Below, one piece after another: positions 15,338 through 23,572 of a stretch of DNA of 33,008 nucleotides (position 1 is its first letter; each line of letters opens with the position of its first letter). The notes under the pieces were generated by a model that was not told where the DNA came from, searched no databases, and was given only the letters and a program-made list of their open reading frames with translations. Source of the DNA: DASUTW01 sp035513995 (GTDB lineage Bacteria > Actinomycetota > UBA4738 > CALAEC01); contig DATKBL010000075.1 of NCBI GenBank assembly GCA_035513995.1, forward strand, positions 1-33,008. The letters run 5' to 3'. The translations under genes and the position numbers were made by a program.

Positions 15338-17611
15338 CTACCCCGTCTCCGTGGTGACGGTCGCGGCCTCCGGGCTGGGCGGGTCCGAGGGGATGAGCTC
15401 CGGCCCCCGCTGCCGCTTCGAGTGCCAGATCGCCAGCCCCAGGATCACCGTCCCGGTCCCCGCGATCGCGACGCGCACGGCGACGTCATCGGCGAAGCTC
15501 ACCACGAGCGGCGCGATCAGCAGGGCCACCAGGTTCATCACCTTGATGAGCGGGTTGAGGGCCGGCCCGGCGGTGTCCTTGAATGGATCGCCCACCGTGT
15601 CGCCGATCACCGTCGCCTTGTGCGACTCGGATCCCTTCCCCCCGTAGAGGCCCTCCTCGACGAGCTTCTTCGCGTTGTCCCAGGCACCGCCCGAGTTCGA
15701 CAGCATCACCGCGAGGAGCTGGCCGGTCAGGATCACCCCCGCCAGGAAGGCGCCCAAGGCCTCCGCCGCGAACGCGAACCCCACCACGACCGGCGTGAGT
15801 ACCGCGAGCAGGCCGGGCGTCAGGAGCTCTCGGAGCGACGTGCGCGTGCAGATGTCGACCACCCGCCCGTAGTCGGGCTTCTCGGTCCCGTCCATGATGC
15901 CGGGGTGGTCGCGGAACTGGTTCCGCACCTCGACAACGACCTGCGCGGCCGCGCGACCCACGGCCCGGATCGCCAGGGCCGCGAAGAGGAACGACACCGA
16001 CCCGCCGATCAGGAGGCCGATCAGCACCTCGGGCTGATCCACCCGGACCCCGAGGAACTCGTACCCGGCCTCCTTCAGCGCCTCCTCGAAGGAGCCGAAC
16101 AGCGACGTGGCCGCGATCACCGCGGTCGCGATCGCCATCCCCTTCGTGATCGCCTTGGTCGAGTTCCCGACCGCGTCGAGCCCCTGGAGGACCTCGGCCG
16201 GCCGTCCCTCGAACTCCCCCGACATCTCCGCGATGCCCTGCGCGTTGTCGGCCACCGGCCCAAAGGTATCCATCGAGACGATGACGCCCACCGTGGTGAG
16301 CATCCCCATCCCCGTCAGCGAGATGAAGTAGAGGCGCTCGGCGACGTCGTTGCCGAGCAGGAAGGCAGAGAAGATCGTGGCGGCGATCACCAGGATCGCC
16401 CAGACCGTCGACTCCAGCCCGACCGAGAACCCGGACAGGATCGTCGTGGCGGCCCCGGTCTGGGACGACTCGGCGACCTCTTGGACCGGCCTGCGCCTCG
16501 TCGACGTGTAGTGCTCGGTGAGCACGTGGATCACACTGGCCAGCAGGAGCCCGATCACCACCGCCCAGAACACGCGGATGTCCCCGACGTACACGTCGGC
16601 CACGAAGTACACGGCGGCGGCCGACAGAACCGCCGAGATGAAGAATCCGCGGTTGATCGCCCGCATCCCGTGCTCGGTGTCGCTCCGGGGCATGACCGCG
16701 TAGATGCCGATGATCGAGGTGATGACCCCGATCGCTCGGACGAAGAGGGGAAACATCACGCCGACGATCGCTCCCTCGGGCGAGTCGGCGAACGCCGCCG
16801 CCCCCAGAATGATCGAGGCGACCAGCGTCACCTCGTAGGACTCGAACAGGTCGGCCGCCATCCCCGCGCAGTCGCCGACGTTGTCCCCGACGTTGTCGGC
16901 GATCGTGGCGGCGTTGCGCGGGTCATCCTCGGGGATCCCCTGCTCGACCTTCCCCACGAGGTCGGCGCCGACGTCGGCCGCCTTCGTGTAGATCCCCCCG
17001 CCCACCCGCATGAACATCGCGAGCAGGGCGCCCCCGAACCCGAATCCCACGAGCACCGACGTGGCGTCCTGCTTGTAGATCAGCAGGATCAGGGCCGCGC
17101 CGAGCAGGCCGAGGCCCACGGTGAACATGCCCGCCACGCCGCCCGTCCGGAAGGCGATGATCAGGGCGCGCTTCAGGCCGACCTCCTTGGCGGCGTTGGC
17201 GACCCGGACGTTGCCGCGGACCGCCAGCCACATCCCCGCGAACCCCGTGACGGCCGAGAACCCGGCCCCGAAGATGAAGGCGAGCGAGCGTCCCAGCCGG
17301 ATCGCGTTGGCGGAGGTCTCCGCGTTCTCAGGGACGGGGAGGAGGAAGAAGATCCCGATCGTCAGCACCACGAGAAACATCCCCACCGTGCGGAACTGGC
17401 GGTTCAGGTATGCCCTGCTGCCCTCCTGGATCGCCCGGGCGATCTCCCGCATCTTCTCGGAGCCTTCCGGCTCGGCGAGCACGCTGCGCCGCAGGACGTA
17501 GGCGACGAGCAGCGCCAGGACCGAGATCCCGAGGATGATCCACAGCACCGCGTCCTCGAACGCCCCGAACTCCGCGGAGATCGGGCCGCCTTCCTGGGCA
17601 AGCACAACCAT
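15338..17611 (-). CDS. hppA: Membrane-bound proton-pumping pyrophosphatase
   Basis: 757 residues with about 16 hydrophobic segments. It couples hydrolysis of pyrophosphate to ion pumping. ATG 17611 is chosen over ATG 17638 because AAGGAGGA lies seven bases upstream. Active-site motifs are intact: DVGADLVGKVE, DNVGDNVGDCAGMAADLFES and, near the C-terminus, GDTVGDPFKDTAGPALNP. The cation-selectivity motif reads GNSTKAITKG: Lys rather than Ala after GN(S/T)T is the known mark of the K+-independent H+-pumping class, so I predict proton pumping without K+ activation. The following OB-fold gene is eight bases downstream. Confidence 0.95.
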   Translation of the reverse strand: MVVLAQEGGPISAEFGAFEDAVLWIILGISVLALLVAYVLRRSVLAEPEGSEKMREIARAIQEGSRAYLNRQFRTVGMFLVVLTIGIFFLLPVPENAETSANAIRLGRSLAFIFGAGFSAVTGFAGMWLAVRGNVRVANAAKEVGLKRALIIAFRTGGVAGMFTVGLGLLGAALILLIYKQDATSVLVGFGFGGALLAMFMRVGGGIYTKAADVGADLVGKVEQGIPEDDPRNAATIADNVGDNVGDCAGMAADLFESYEVTLVASIILGAAAFADSPEGAIVGVMFPLFVRAIGVITSIIGIYAVMPRSDTEHGMRAINRGFFISAVLSAAAVYFVADVYVGDIRVFWAVVIGLLLASVIHVLTEHYTSTRRRPVQEVAESSQTGAATTILSGFSVGLESTVWAILVIAATIFSAFLLGNDVAERLYFISLTGMGMLTTVGVIVSMDTFGPVADNAQGIAEMSGEFEGRPAEVLQGLDAVGNSTKAITKGMAIATAVIAATSLFGSFEEALKEAGYEFLGVRVDQPEVLIGLLIGGSVSFLFAALAIRAVGRAAAQVVVEVRNQFRDHPGIMDGTEKPDYGRVVDICTRTSLRELLTPGLLAVLTPVVVGFAFAAEALGAFLAGVILTGQLLAVMLSNSGGAWDNAKKLVEEGLYGGKGSESHKATVIGDTVGDPFKDTAGPALNPLIKVMNLVALLIAPLVVSFADDVAVRVAIAGTGTVILGLAIWHSKRQRGPELIPSDPPSPEAATVTTETG

Positions 17612-17670
17612 CGAGCGTTCCTCCTTGGAGAGTCCCATGTGGCCGGCGCGCCCGGCGCTCGGCCGGCCAT

Positions 17671-17676
17671 AGCCTA
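17671..17676 (-). promoter_or_regulatory. -10 box TAGGCT upstream of hppA
   Basis: CGCTAGGCT on the minus strand. An inverted repeat with 8-bp arms (17640-17647 and 17662-17669) lies directly downstream across the expected transcript start, and could be an operator or leader hairpin. The message then has a leader with the AAGGAGGA ribosome site. Confidence 0.35.
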
Positions 17677-17732
17677 GCGGGTCGTCACCGACGCGACCAC
17701 CGCCGACGGCTTGCCCCCGGACGCAGGTCTGC

Positions 17733-17738
17733 TACCCT
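17733..17738 (+). promoter_or_regulatory. -10 box TACCCT for the membrane-anchored protein
   Basis: TGCTACCCT ends ten bases before TTG 17749 with no ribosome site between, the same near-leaderless layout seen elsewhere. Confidence 0.3.
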
Positions 17739-17748
17739 GCCGGACGGT

Positions 17749-18408
17749 TTGCCTCGTCGAGCGCATCACGCATCATCCGGTCGGGCCCTTCCCTGGATCC
17801 TCGTCGGTCTCCTCATGGTGGCCGGCGCCGGGGCCGGGGCGTGGGCGCTCCTGCGCGACGGCGGCCCCGGCGAGGAGGAGGCTCTCCCCGTCCCCGACCT
17901 CGTCTGGGAGGTGGCCCGCGTGCGGGCGACCGCCGTCGACGCCGAGGCCCCCCAGGGCGACCTCGAGACGGCGGGCGACGCCGTCACCGACCTGCTCGAC
18001 CGCCTCTACACGACTGCGTTCGTGGACCCGGGCGAATGGGATGAGGGGCGGTTCCCCGGGCTCGGATCGTACTTCGCCGGCCCGGCCACGGCCCGCGCGG
18101 AGCGCGACCGCGACGACCTGACGCTGGGGGGGGGCGCGGCCGGGATCCAGCGGGTCGTGCCGACGAGAGCCAGGCTGCGCCTGAGCTTCCTGGTGGACCC
18201 GCAGGGCGCCCCCTACGCCGCGGTGGCGACCGCCACGTTCCGGGCCGACGGGCGGACCAGCGACGGCGGCGCCCTGGCGATCGCCCATCACGGACGCTAC
18301 GTGGTCCGCCAGGTTGAGGGCGAGTGGCTGATCGTCGGGTACGACGTCGAGGGGTCGGTGGAGTCCGTCGCCGATCCCGGGCCGGGCACGCCGGGGGCCA
18401 CACCGTGA
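17749..18408 (+). CDS. Membrane-anchored extracytoplasmic protein, function unknown
   Basis: 219 residues from TTG 17749. One hydrophobic segment (about 14-36, LPWILVGLLMVAGAGAGAWAL) follows a short basic N-terminus, so the remainder should face the outside. The soluble part has an alpha-helical stretch with AVTDLLDRLYTTAF, then a beta-rich half (ARLRLSFLVDPQG, YAAVATATFRADG, HGRYVVRQVEGEWLIVGYDV) that resembles NTF2-like or Mce-associated domains; this is a resemblance by eye only. No catalytic motif. Its stop overlaps the LCP gene start (GTGA), so it probably works with the LCP protein in the envelope. A nine-G run lies at 18126-18134. Confidence 0.72.
   Translation: MPRRAHHASSGRALPWILVGLLMVAGAGAGAWALLRDGGPGEEEALPVPDLVWEVARVRATAVDAEAPQGDLETAGDAVTDLLDRLYTTAFVDPGEWDEGRFPGLGSYFAGPATARAERDRDDLTLGGGAAGIQRVVPTRARLRLSFLVDPQGAPYAAVATATFRADGRTSDGGALAIAHHGRYVVRQVEGEWLIVGYDVEGSVESVADPGPGTPGATP
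18126..18134 (+). repeat. G9 homopolymer in the membrane-anchored protein gene
   Basis: Nine consecutive G encoding a Leu-Gly-Gly-Gly turn between the helical and beta-rich halves. It is the second G9 run in the window and lies in coding sequence, where slippage would frameshift the product. Confidence 0.8.
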
Positions 18409-19334
18409 GGCGCCGCGTCGCGCTCGGGCTCGCGATCCTCATCGGCCTGGGAGGCTGGATCGCCGTCGGAGCGATCGTCGCCGACCCCTACCGCGCCCGG
18501 GCACAGACGCCGGCGGTGGAGATCTCCCGCGCCCAGGACGCGAGGTTCGTCCCCTCGGTGCGCGGGAACCGGCCGATCTTCATCCTCGCGATCGGCAGCG
18601 ACGCCCGCCCCGACGAGCAGGTCGACCGGCGCCTCGCCGACTCGATCCACGTGATCGGGGTGAACCCCAGGCAGGGGGCCGCCTCCATCGTGGGATTCCC
18701 GCGCGACTCCTACGTGCCGATCCCCGGCTTCGGCGAGGCCAAGATCAACGAGGCCCTCTACAACGGCGGCCCCGAGCTGGTCGTCGAGACCGTCGAGGAG
18801 GTGACCGGGATCCAGATGGACTACTGGGTGCTGACCTCGTTCCAGGGGATGACGAGCATGGTGAACGGGATCGGCGGCCTCCGAGTCGACGTCCCCTACC
18901 CGATGGACGACTTTTACTCGGGCGCCGACTTCGAGGCCGGCGAGCAGGTCCTCGATGGGCGCCAAGCCCTCGCGTTCGCGCGCAACCGGCACGACACCCC
19001 CGACGGCGACTTCAGCCGCTCAGAGAACCACGGGCTGTTGCTGATGGCCGCGCTCGGGCAGCTCCGGTCCGAGTTCCGGCAGGACCCCTCGGTGATCTTC
19101 CAGTGGATCGCGGCCGGGCTGCAGAACGTGCAGACCGATCTCTCGTTCGACGAGGTCTTCGACCTGATGCTGACCGCCGTCACCGTCAACCCCGAGCAAG
19201 TGACGAACGTGGTCCTGCCGGGCGGCATCGGGATGGCGGGGGAGGCGAGCGTCGTCATCCTGACGGCTGAAGCGGACGCGATCTTCAGCGACCTGGCCGA
19301 CGACGGGATCCTCCAGGGTGCCGGGGGCGGCTAG
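18405..19334 (+). CDS. LytR-CpsA-Psr (LCP) family cell-wall transferase
   Basis: 309 residues. LCP proteins attach polymers such as arabinogalactan, teichoic acid or capsule to peptidoglycan using polyprenyl-phosphate-linked donors. An N-terminal signal anchor (about 5-24, LGLAILIGLGGWIAVGAIV) precedes the LCP domain. Conserved catalytic pieces are visible: FILAIGSDARP, DSIHVIGVNP, FPRDSYVPIPG with KINEAL, GGLRVDVPYPM, and ALAFARNRHDTPDGDFSRSENH, where the conserved Arg and Asp residues of the family fall. GTG 18405 overlaps the preceding gene. The stop shares the palindrome CTAG with the convergent terC gene. Confidence 0.92.
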   Translation: MRRRVALGLAILIGLGGWIAVGAIVADPYRARAQTPAVEISRAQDARFVPSVRGNRPIFILAIGSDARPDEQVDRRLADSIHVIGVNPRQGAASIVGFPRDSYVPIPGFGEAKINEALYNGGPELVVETVEEVTGIQMDYWVLTSFQGMTSMVNGIGGLRVDVPYPMDDFYSGADFEAGEQVLDGRQALAFARNRHDTPDGDFSRSENHGLLLMAALGQLRSEFRQDPSVIFQWIAAGLQNVQTDLSFDEVFDLMLTAVTVNPEQVTNVVLPGGIGMAGEASVVILTAEADAIFSDLADDGILQGAGGG

Positions 19335-20356
19335 CGAGCCGGGGGGCGGGGGCTGCGCCGCCTGGGCCGATCGCCCTCGGGGCGGGTGGGTCCGTCCTCG
19401 GGTGGCGGCGGGTTCCTGAGCGAGAGCCCAATCGTCACCGCCAGCACCGCGGCGATCACGCCGAGCGAGGCCCACACGGGGATGTGATAGACGTCGACCA
19501 GCAGCATCTTCACCCCTACGAACCCGAGTATGACCCCCAGCCCCACGTTGAGGTAGCGGAACCGGCCGGCCATCCCCGCGAGGAGGAAGTAGAGGGCGCG
19601 AAGCCCCATGATCGCGAAGGCATTTGACGCCCACACGATGAACGGCTCCCGGCTCACGGCGAGGATCGCCGGCACGGAGTCCACGGCGAACAGGACGTCG
19701 GTGACCTCGACGAGGATCAGCACGACGAACAGGGGGGTGGCCATCAGCTTCCCCGCCTGCCGCGTGAACAGCTTCTGGCCGTCGTAGTAGCTCGTGGTCG
19801 GGATCACCCGGCGAACGAGGCGAAGGACCGGGTTCTTCTCCGGGTGCACCCCCTCGCCCGAGTGGCGGGCGATCCGCACGGCCGTATAGATCAGGAACGC
19901 GCCGAAGATATAGAGGACCCAGTCGAACGCCTCCAGCAGGGCGAGTCCCGCGAAGATGAAGACGGCTCGCAGCACCAGCGCGCCGAAGACTCCCCAGAAC
20001 AGCACACGGAACTGGTACTCGCGGGGCACGTGGAAGTACGAGAGGAGCACCGCCCAGACGAAGACGTTGTCGACCGAGAGGCTCTTCTCGATGAGGTAGC
20101 CGGCGAAGTACTCCCCGGCGGCCTGCCCCCCCTGCCACCAGAGGAGCACGAACGTGAAGCTGATCCCAATCGTCACCCAGACCGCGCTCTCGATCGCGGC
20201 CTCCTTGAACGTGATGACGTGCGCCGTGCGGTGGACGATCAGGAGATCGATCAGTAGGAGGGCCGTGATCGCGCCGACGAGGACCGCCCAGACCCACGGG
20301 GGCACATCGAAGCTGGCGAAGGTCGCCTGAGACTGCTCGATCGCCGCGACGGTCAT
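19331..20356 (-). CDS. TerC family integral membrane protein (Alx-like)
   Basis: 341 residues with about nine membrane segments. Start ATG 20356 (MTVAAIEQSQ) follows GAGGG; ATG 20404 further up has no ribosome site. Family motifs are EKSLSVDNVFVWAVL and VEVTDVLFAVDSVPAILA, the paired acidic stretches that form the metal path, and FRYLNVGLGVILGFVGVKM. TerC/Alx proteins are linked to manganese export and tellurite resistance. A Pro/Arg-rich tail (RNPPPPEDGPTRPEG) ends the protein. I see no yybP-ykoY-like Mn riboswitch in the short upstream region. The last four bases (CTAG) are shared with the convergent LCP stop. Confidence 0.92.
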   Translation of the reverse strand: MTVAAIEQSQATFASFDVPPWVWAVLVGAITALLLIDLLIVHRTAHVITFKEAAIESAVWVTIGISFTFVLLWWQGGQAAGEYFAGYLIEKSLSVDNVFVWAVLLSYFHVPREYQFRVLFWGVFGALVLRAVFIFAGLALLEAFDWVLYIFGAFLIYTAVRIARHSGEGVHPEKNPVLRLVRRVIPTTSYYDGQKLFTRQAGKLMATPLFVVLILVEVTDVLFAVDSVPAILAVSREPFIVWASNAFAIMGLRALYFLLAGMAGRFRYLNVGLGVILGFVGVKMLLVDVYHIPVWASLGVIAAVLAVTIGLSLRNPPPPEDGPTRPEGDRPRRRSPRPPAR

Positions 20357-20377
20357 GCGCTTGCCCTCACGGGCCGG

Positions 20378-20383
20378 AGGATA
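20378..20383 (-). promoter_or_regulatory. Possible -10 box TATCCT for the TerC gene
   Basis: GGGTATCCT on the minus strand, 21 bases before ATG 20356, leaving a short leader with GAGGG. In the same 77-bp divergent gap, GAACAT (20421-20426) ends exactly seven bases before the helicase ATG and may be its weaker -10. Confidence 0.3.
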
Positions 20384-20433
20384 CCCGACGATCGACCACA
20401 TCACGCCGGCGGCCGCGTGAGAACATCGCCCCG

Positions 20434-22683
20434 ATGGACCCCCACGCGTTCCTCGAGGCGCTCGAGCGGGAGGCTCCCGACCGGCTCGTCCACCTCCGGA
20501 CGCTCCCCGCCCGCCGGCCCGACCTCCTGCCGCTCCCCGATCTGGCGGAGCCGCTCCCCGCCCGGCTCGGGAACCTGGGGATCGAGGGCCTCTACCCGCA
20601 CCAGGCCCGGGCCCTCGAGCTGCTCGACGACGGCCGGAACGTCGTCCTCTCGACGGGGACGGCGAGCGGGAAGAGCCTCGTCTACAACGTGCACCTGGCC
20701 CGGACGGTCCTCGAGGAGCCTCGCAGCACCGGTCTCTACCTGTTCCCCACCAAGGCCCTGGCCCGCGATCAGCTGCGGCAGGTCCGGGGGCTACGTCTCC
20801 CGCAGATCCGGGCGTCGGTCTTCGACGGCGACACGCCGAGGCCCGAGCGCCCGCTGATCCGACGGACGGCCAACCTGATCCTCTCGAACCCCGACATGCT
20901 GCACGCCTCGCTCCTCCCCGACCACGCCAGGTGGGCGGACTTCCTCCTCCGCCTGGCCGTCGTGGTCGTGGACGAGGCGCACGTGGCCCGGGGGGTCTTC
21001 GGGTCGCACGTCGCGATGGTGCTCCGGCGCCTGCGTCGCCTCGTGGCCCGCTACGGGGGCGACCCGCGCTTCGTCCTGGCCTCGGCCACGATCGGGAACC
21101 CCGGGGGCCTCGCCGAGCGCCTCACCGGCCTGCCGTTCGCCGAGGTCGCCGAGGACGCCTCCCCCGCGGGCGAGAAGCTCTTCGCGCTCTGGAACCCTCC
21201 GCTCGTGGACGAGGAGGAGGGGGTCCGGAAGGGCGCCGTCTCCGAGGCGGCGGGGCTGATGGCGCGCCTGGTCGGCCAGGGAGCCCGGACGATCGCCTTC
21301 ACGCGCTCGCGGCGCGCGGCCGAGCTGCTCGCCGAGATCGCCCGCCGTGAGGTCGGCGGGGCGGGCCGCGAGCGCGTGAAGACGTACAGAGCCGGATACC
21401 TCCCGGAGGAGCGCAGGCGGCTCGAGCGCGCCCTCGCCGACGGCGAGCTGCTCGGCGTGGCCTCGACCAACGCCCTCGAGCTGGGGATCGATATCGGCTC
21501 GCTCGACGCCGCCATCCTCGCCGGCTATCCGGGCACCCGCGCCTCGATGTGGCAGCAGGCGGGGCGGGCGGGGCGCCGCTCCGACTCCTCGATCGCCTTC
21601 CTCGTCGCCCAGGACGACCCCCTCGACCAGTACCTCGTGGCGCACCCCGCCGACATCTTCGACAAGCCCCCCGAGGACGCGGTGGTCGACCCGACCAACC
21701 CCTACGTCGTGACGCCGCATCTCGCGTGCGCGGCTCGAGAGCACCCCCTCGCCCCCGAGGAGCTCGCCTTCTTCGGCGAGGCCGCCCCCGACGCCGTGGC
21801 CACGATGCTGGAGGAGGGGAAGCTCGTCGAGCGACGCGGCCTCCTCTATCACCGCGGCGGGGCCTCGCCGCACCGCGAGGTGGACATCCGCTCAGCCTCC
21901 GGATCCCTCTACCTCATCGTCGAGATCGACACGGGGGCGGTGCTGGGGAACGTGGACGAGTCGAGGGCCTTCTTCCAGGTGCACCCCGGAGCGATCTACC
22001 TGCACCAGGGCGAGCAGTACGAGGTGGTCACGCTCGACCGGGAGCGGAAGGCCGCGCTCGTCCGCCCGAGCGAGGCCGACTGGTTCACGCAGTCCCGAGA
22101 TGTCACCGACATCGAGGTGCTGCGCGTCCGGGCCGAGTCGAAGGTGGGGGCCACCCCCGCGTTCTTCGGCGACGTGCGCGTCACCACCCAGGTCGTGGGA
22201 TTCCAGCGCCGGATGCACATCACCGGCGAGGTGCTCGGCGTCGTCGACCTCGATCTCCCCCCGCAGACCCTGGTGACCCGGGCCCTGTGGTGGGCCGTCC
22301 CCGAGGAGACGATCGCAAGAGCGGGCGTGACGCCGGCGACGCTTCCCGGCGCCGCCCACGCGGCCGAGCACGCCGCGATCGGCCTCCTGCCCCTCGTCGC
22401 CACCTGCGACCGCTGGGACGTCGGCGGCGTCTCCACCGCCCACCACCCCGACACCGGCTCGTGCGCGATCTTCATCTACGACGGCTATCCGGGCGGGGCG
22501 GGGATCTCCGAGCGAGGGTTCGCGTCGGGGGAGCGGCTCCTGCGCGCGACGCTGGAGACGATCCGCGGATGCCCGTGCCAGAGCGGCTGCCCGGCGTGCG
22601 TCCAGTCCCCGAAGTGCGGGAACGGGAACGAGCCCCTCGACAAGCACGGCGCCGCCGAGCTCATCGAGGAGATGCTGGTGTGA
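20434..22683 (+). CDS. MrfA/Hrq1-type DEAD/DEAH-box helicase with DUF1998 domain
   Basis: 749 residues. Superfamily 2 helicase: a Q-motif-like YPHQARA (55-61), Walker A STGTASGKS (73-81), LFPTKALARDQ, Walker B DEAH (180-183), motif III LASATIGNP, motif V ASTNALELGIDIGSLD and motif VI WQQAGRAGRR. The C-terminal half has a winged-helix/DUF1998-like region with YDGYPGGAGISERGF and a cysteine cluster CxCxxxCxxCxxxxxC (Cys713-728), expected to bind zinc. Relatives: Bacillus MrfA (mitomycin adduct repair), yeast Hrq1 and mycobacterial Rv3649. A DNA-repair role is inferred by homology. Its GTG-TGA end overlaps the start of the LOG-like gene. Confidence 0.92.
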   Translation: MDPHAFLEALEREAPDRLVHLRTLPARRPDLLPLPDLAEPLPARLGNLGIEGLYPHQARALELLDDGRNVVLSTGTASGKSLVYNVHLARTVLEEPRSTGLYLFPTKALARDQLRQVRGLRLPQIRASVFDGDTPRPERPLIRRTANLILSNPDMLHASLLPDHARWADFLLRLAVVVVDEAHVARGVFGSHVAMVLRRLRRLVARYGGDPRFVLASATIGNPGGLAERLTGLPFAEVAEDASPAGEKLFALWNPPLVDEEEGVRKGAVSEAAGLMARLVGQGARTIAFTRSRRAAELLAEIARREVGGAGRERVKTYRAGYLPEERRRLERALADGELLGVASTNALELGIDIGSLDAAILAGYPGTRASMWQQAGRAGRRSDSSIAFLVAQDDPLDQYLVAHPADIFDKPPEDAVVDPTNPYVVTPHLACAAREHPLAPEELAFFGEAAPDAVATMLEEGKLVERRGLLYHRGGASPHREVDIRSASGSLYLIVEIDTGAVLGNVDESRAFFQVHPGAIYLHQGEQYEVVTLDRERKAALVRPSEADWFTQSRDVTDIEVLRVRAESKVGATPAFFGDVRVTTQVVGFQRRMHITGEVLGVVDLDLPPQTLVTRALWWAVPEETIARAGVTPATLPGAAHAAEHAAIGLLPLVATCDRWDVGGVSTAHHPDTGSCAIFIYDGYPGGAGISERGFASGERLLRATLETIRGCPCQSGCPACVQSPKCGNGNEPLDKHGAAELIEEMLV

Positions 22684-23165
22684 TCCCGGTCCACGTCGCC
22701 GTCTGCGGGCCCGGCGTCGCCTCCCCGGAGGAGGAGGGGTGGGCCGAGGAGGCCGGTCGGCTTCTGGCTGGGGAGGGCGCGGTCGTCGTGTGTGGCGGTA
22801 TGAGCGGGGTGATGGACGCGGCCGCGCGGGGCGCCCGGAAGGCCGGTGGCATGGTCGTGGGCATCCTGCCAGGCCGGGACCTCGAGGGAGCGAGCGAGCA
22901 CCTCTCCGTCGCGGTCGTCACCGACATGGGGGAGACGCGCAACGCACTCGTCGTGCGCTCGGCGGACGCCGTGCTGGCGATCGCCGGCGAGTACGGCACC
23001 CTGTCCGAGATCGCGCTGGCGCTGAAGATGGGGATCCCGGTGGTCGGGCTCCACACGTGGGACCTGGCCAAGGACGGCGTCCCGGTGGACCCGGTAGTTC
23101 GCGCCGACCGTGTCCCTGAGGCCGTGGCCGATGCGCTGCGCCTCGCGCGAGGACGACGGGCGTGA
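22680..23165 (+). CDS. LOG-like Rossmann protein (TIGR00725 family)
   Basis: 161 residues from GTG 22680, which overlaps the helicase stop by four bases. Motifs of the LOG/SLOG fold: VHVAVCGPG near the N-terminus, VVCGGMSGVMDAAARGA, GILPGRD, MGETRNALVVRSADAVLAI, and GEYGTLSEIALALKMGIPV, which corresponds to the PGGxGTxxE nucleotide-binding motif of cytokinin-activating LOG proteins but with the GG replaced by GE. Related SLOG proteins bind or cleave nucleotides. Because the usual double Gly is altered, phosphoribohydrolase activity is uncertain. The position between a repair helicase and a deazaflavin-type oxidoreductase is the main clue to role. Confidence 0.85.
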   Translation: MIPVHVAVCGPGVASPEEEGWAEEAGRLLAGEGAVVVCGGMSGVMDAAARGARKAGGMVVGILPGRDLEGASEHLSVAVVTDMGETRNALVVRSADAVLAIAGEYGTLSEIALALKMGIPVVGLHTWDLAKDGVPVDPVVRADRVPEAVADALRLARGRRA

Positions 23166-23572
23166 AGCGCCGTATCGTGAACGCTCTCGCCAAGCACATC
23201 GCCAACCCGGTGATGCGTCGCGTGGCGGGGCGCGTGCCCGGGTGGGCCCTGCTCGAGACCACGGGCCGCCGGAGCGGCCGCCCCCATCGCGTCCCGGTCG
23301 GTGGGGGTCTCCAGGACCGAACCTTCTGGATCGTCGCGGAGCATGGACGGAGCGCCGACTGGGTCCGCAACGTCGAGGCCGACCCGCGGGTCAGGATCCG
23401 GGTGCGGGGCGCGTGGAGGACCGGGGCCGCTCGGATTCTGGACGACGACGACACCAAGGCTCGGCTGCGCCGGCTCGGGGGGCTCAATCGGTGGGTGGTT
23501 CGGGCTGCGGGGACCGACCCCCTCACCGTACGGGTGGACCTCGACCCCGCGCCTCCCGGAGACCCGTCCTAG
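23162..23572 (+). CDS. Ddn-like deazaflavin (F420)-dependent nitroreductase family protein
   Basis: 136 residues from GTG 23162, which overlaps the preceding stop by four bases. It is a split-barrel protein of the Ddn/F420 superfamily: LLETTGRRSGRPHRVPV near residues 30-47, then FWIVAEHGRSADWVRNVEADP and VRIRVRGAWRTGAARI, the usual cofactor-binding pattern. Members reduce quinones, nitro compounds or other electrophiles with reduced F420, though some bind other flavins. It is the last gene of the helicase operon. Its TAG shares CTAG with the convergent flippase stop. Confidence 0.87.
   Translation: MKRRIVNALAKHIANPVMRRVAGRVPGWALLETTGRRSGRPHRVPVGGGLQDRTFWIVAEHGRSADWVRNVEADPRVRIRVRGAWRTGAARILDDDDTKARLRRLGGLNRWVVRAAGTDPLTVRVDLDPAPPGDPS

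Noticed and set aside
15422..17677. A 751-codon plus-strand frame opposite hppA
   Set aside because: Low-complexity acidic/basic composition (His, Asp, Arg, Glu) and no motif; hppA on the other strand has all catalytic signatures.
20357..20433. Manganese (yybP-ykoY) riboswitch before terC
   Set aside because: The 77-bp divergent gap lacks the conserved loops and is too short once promoters are allowed for.
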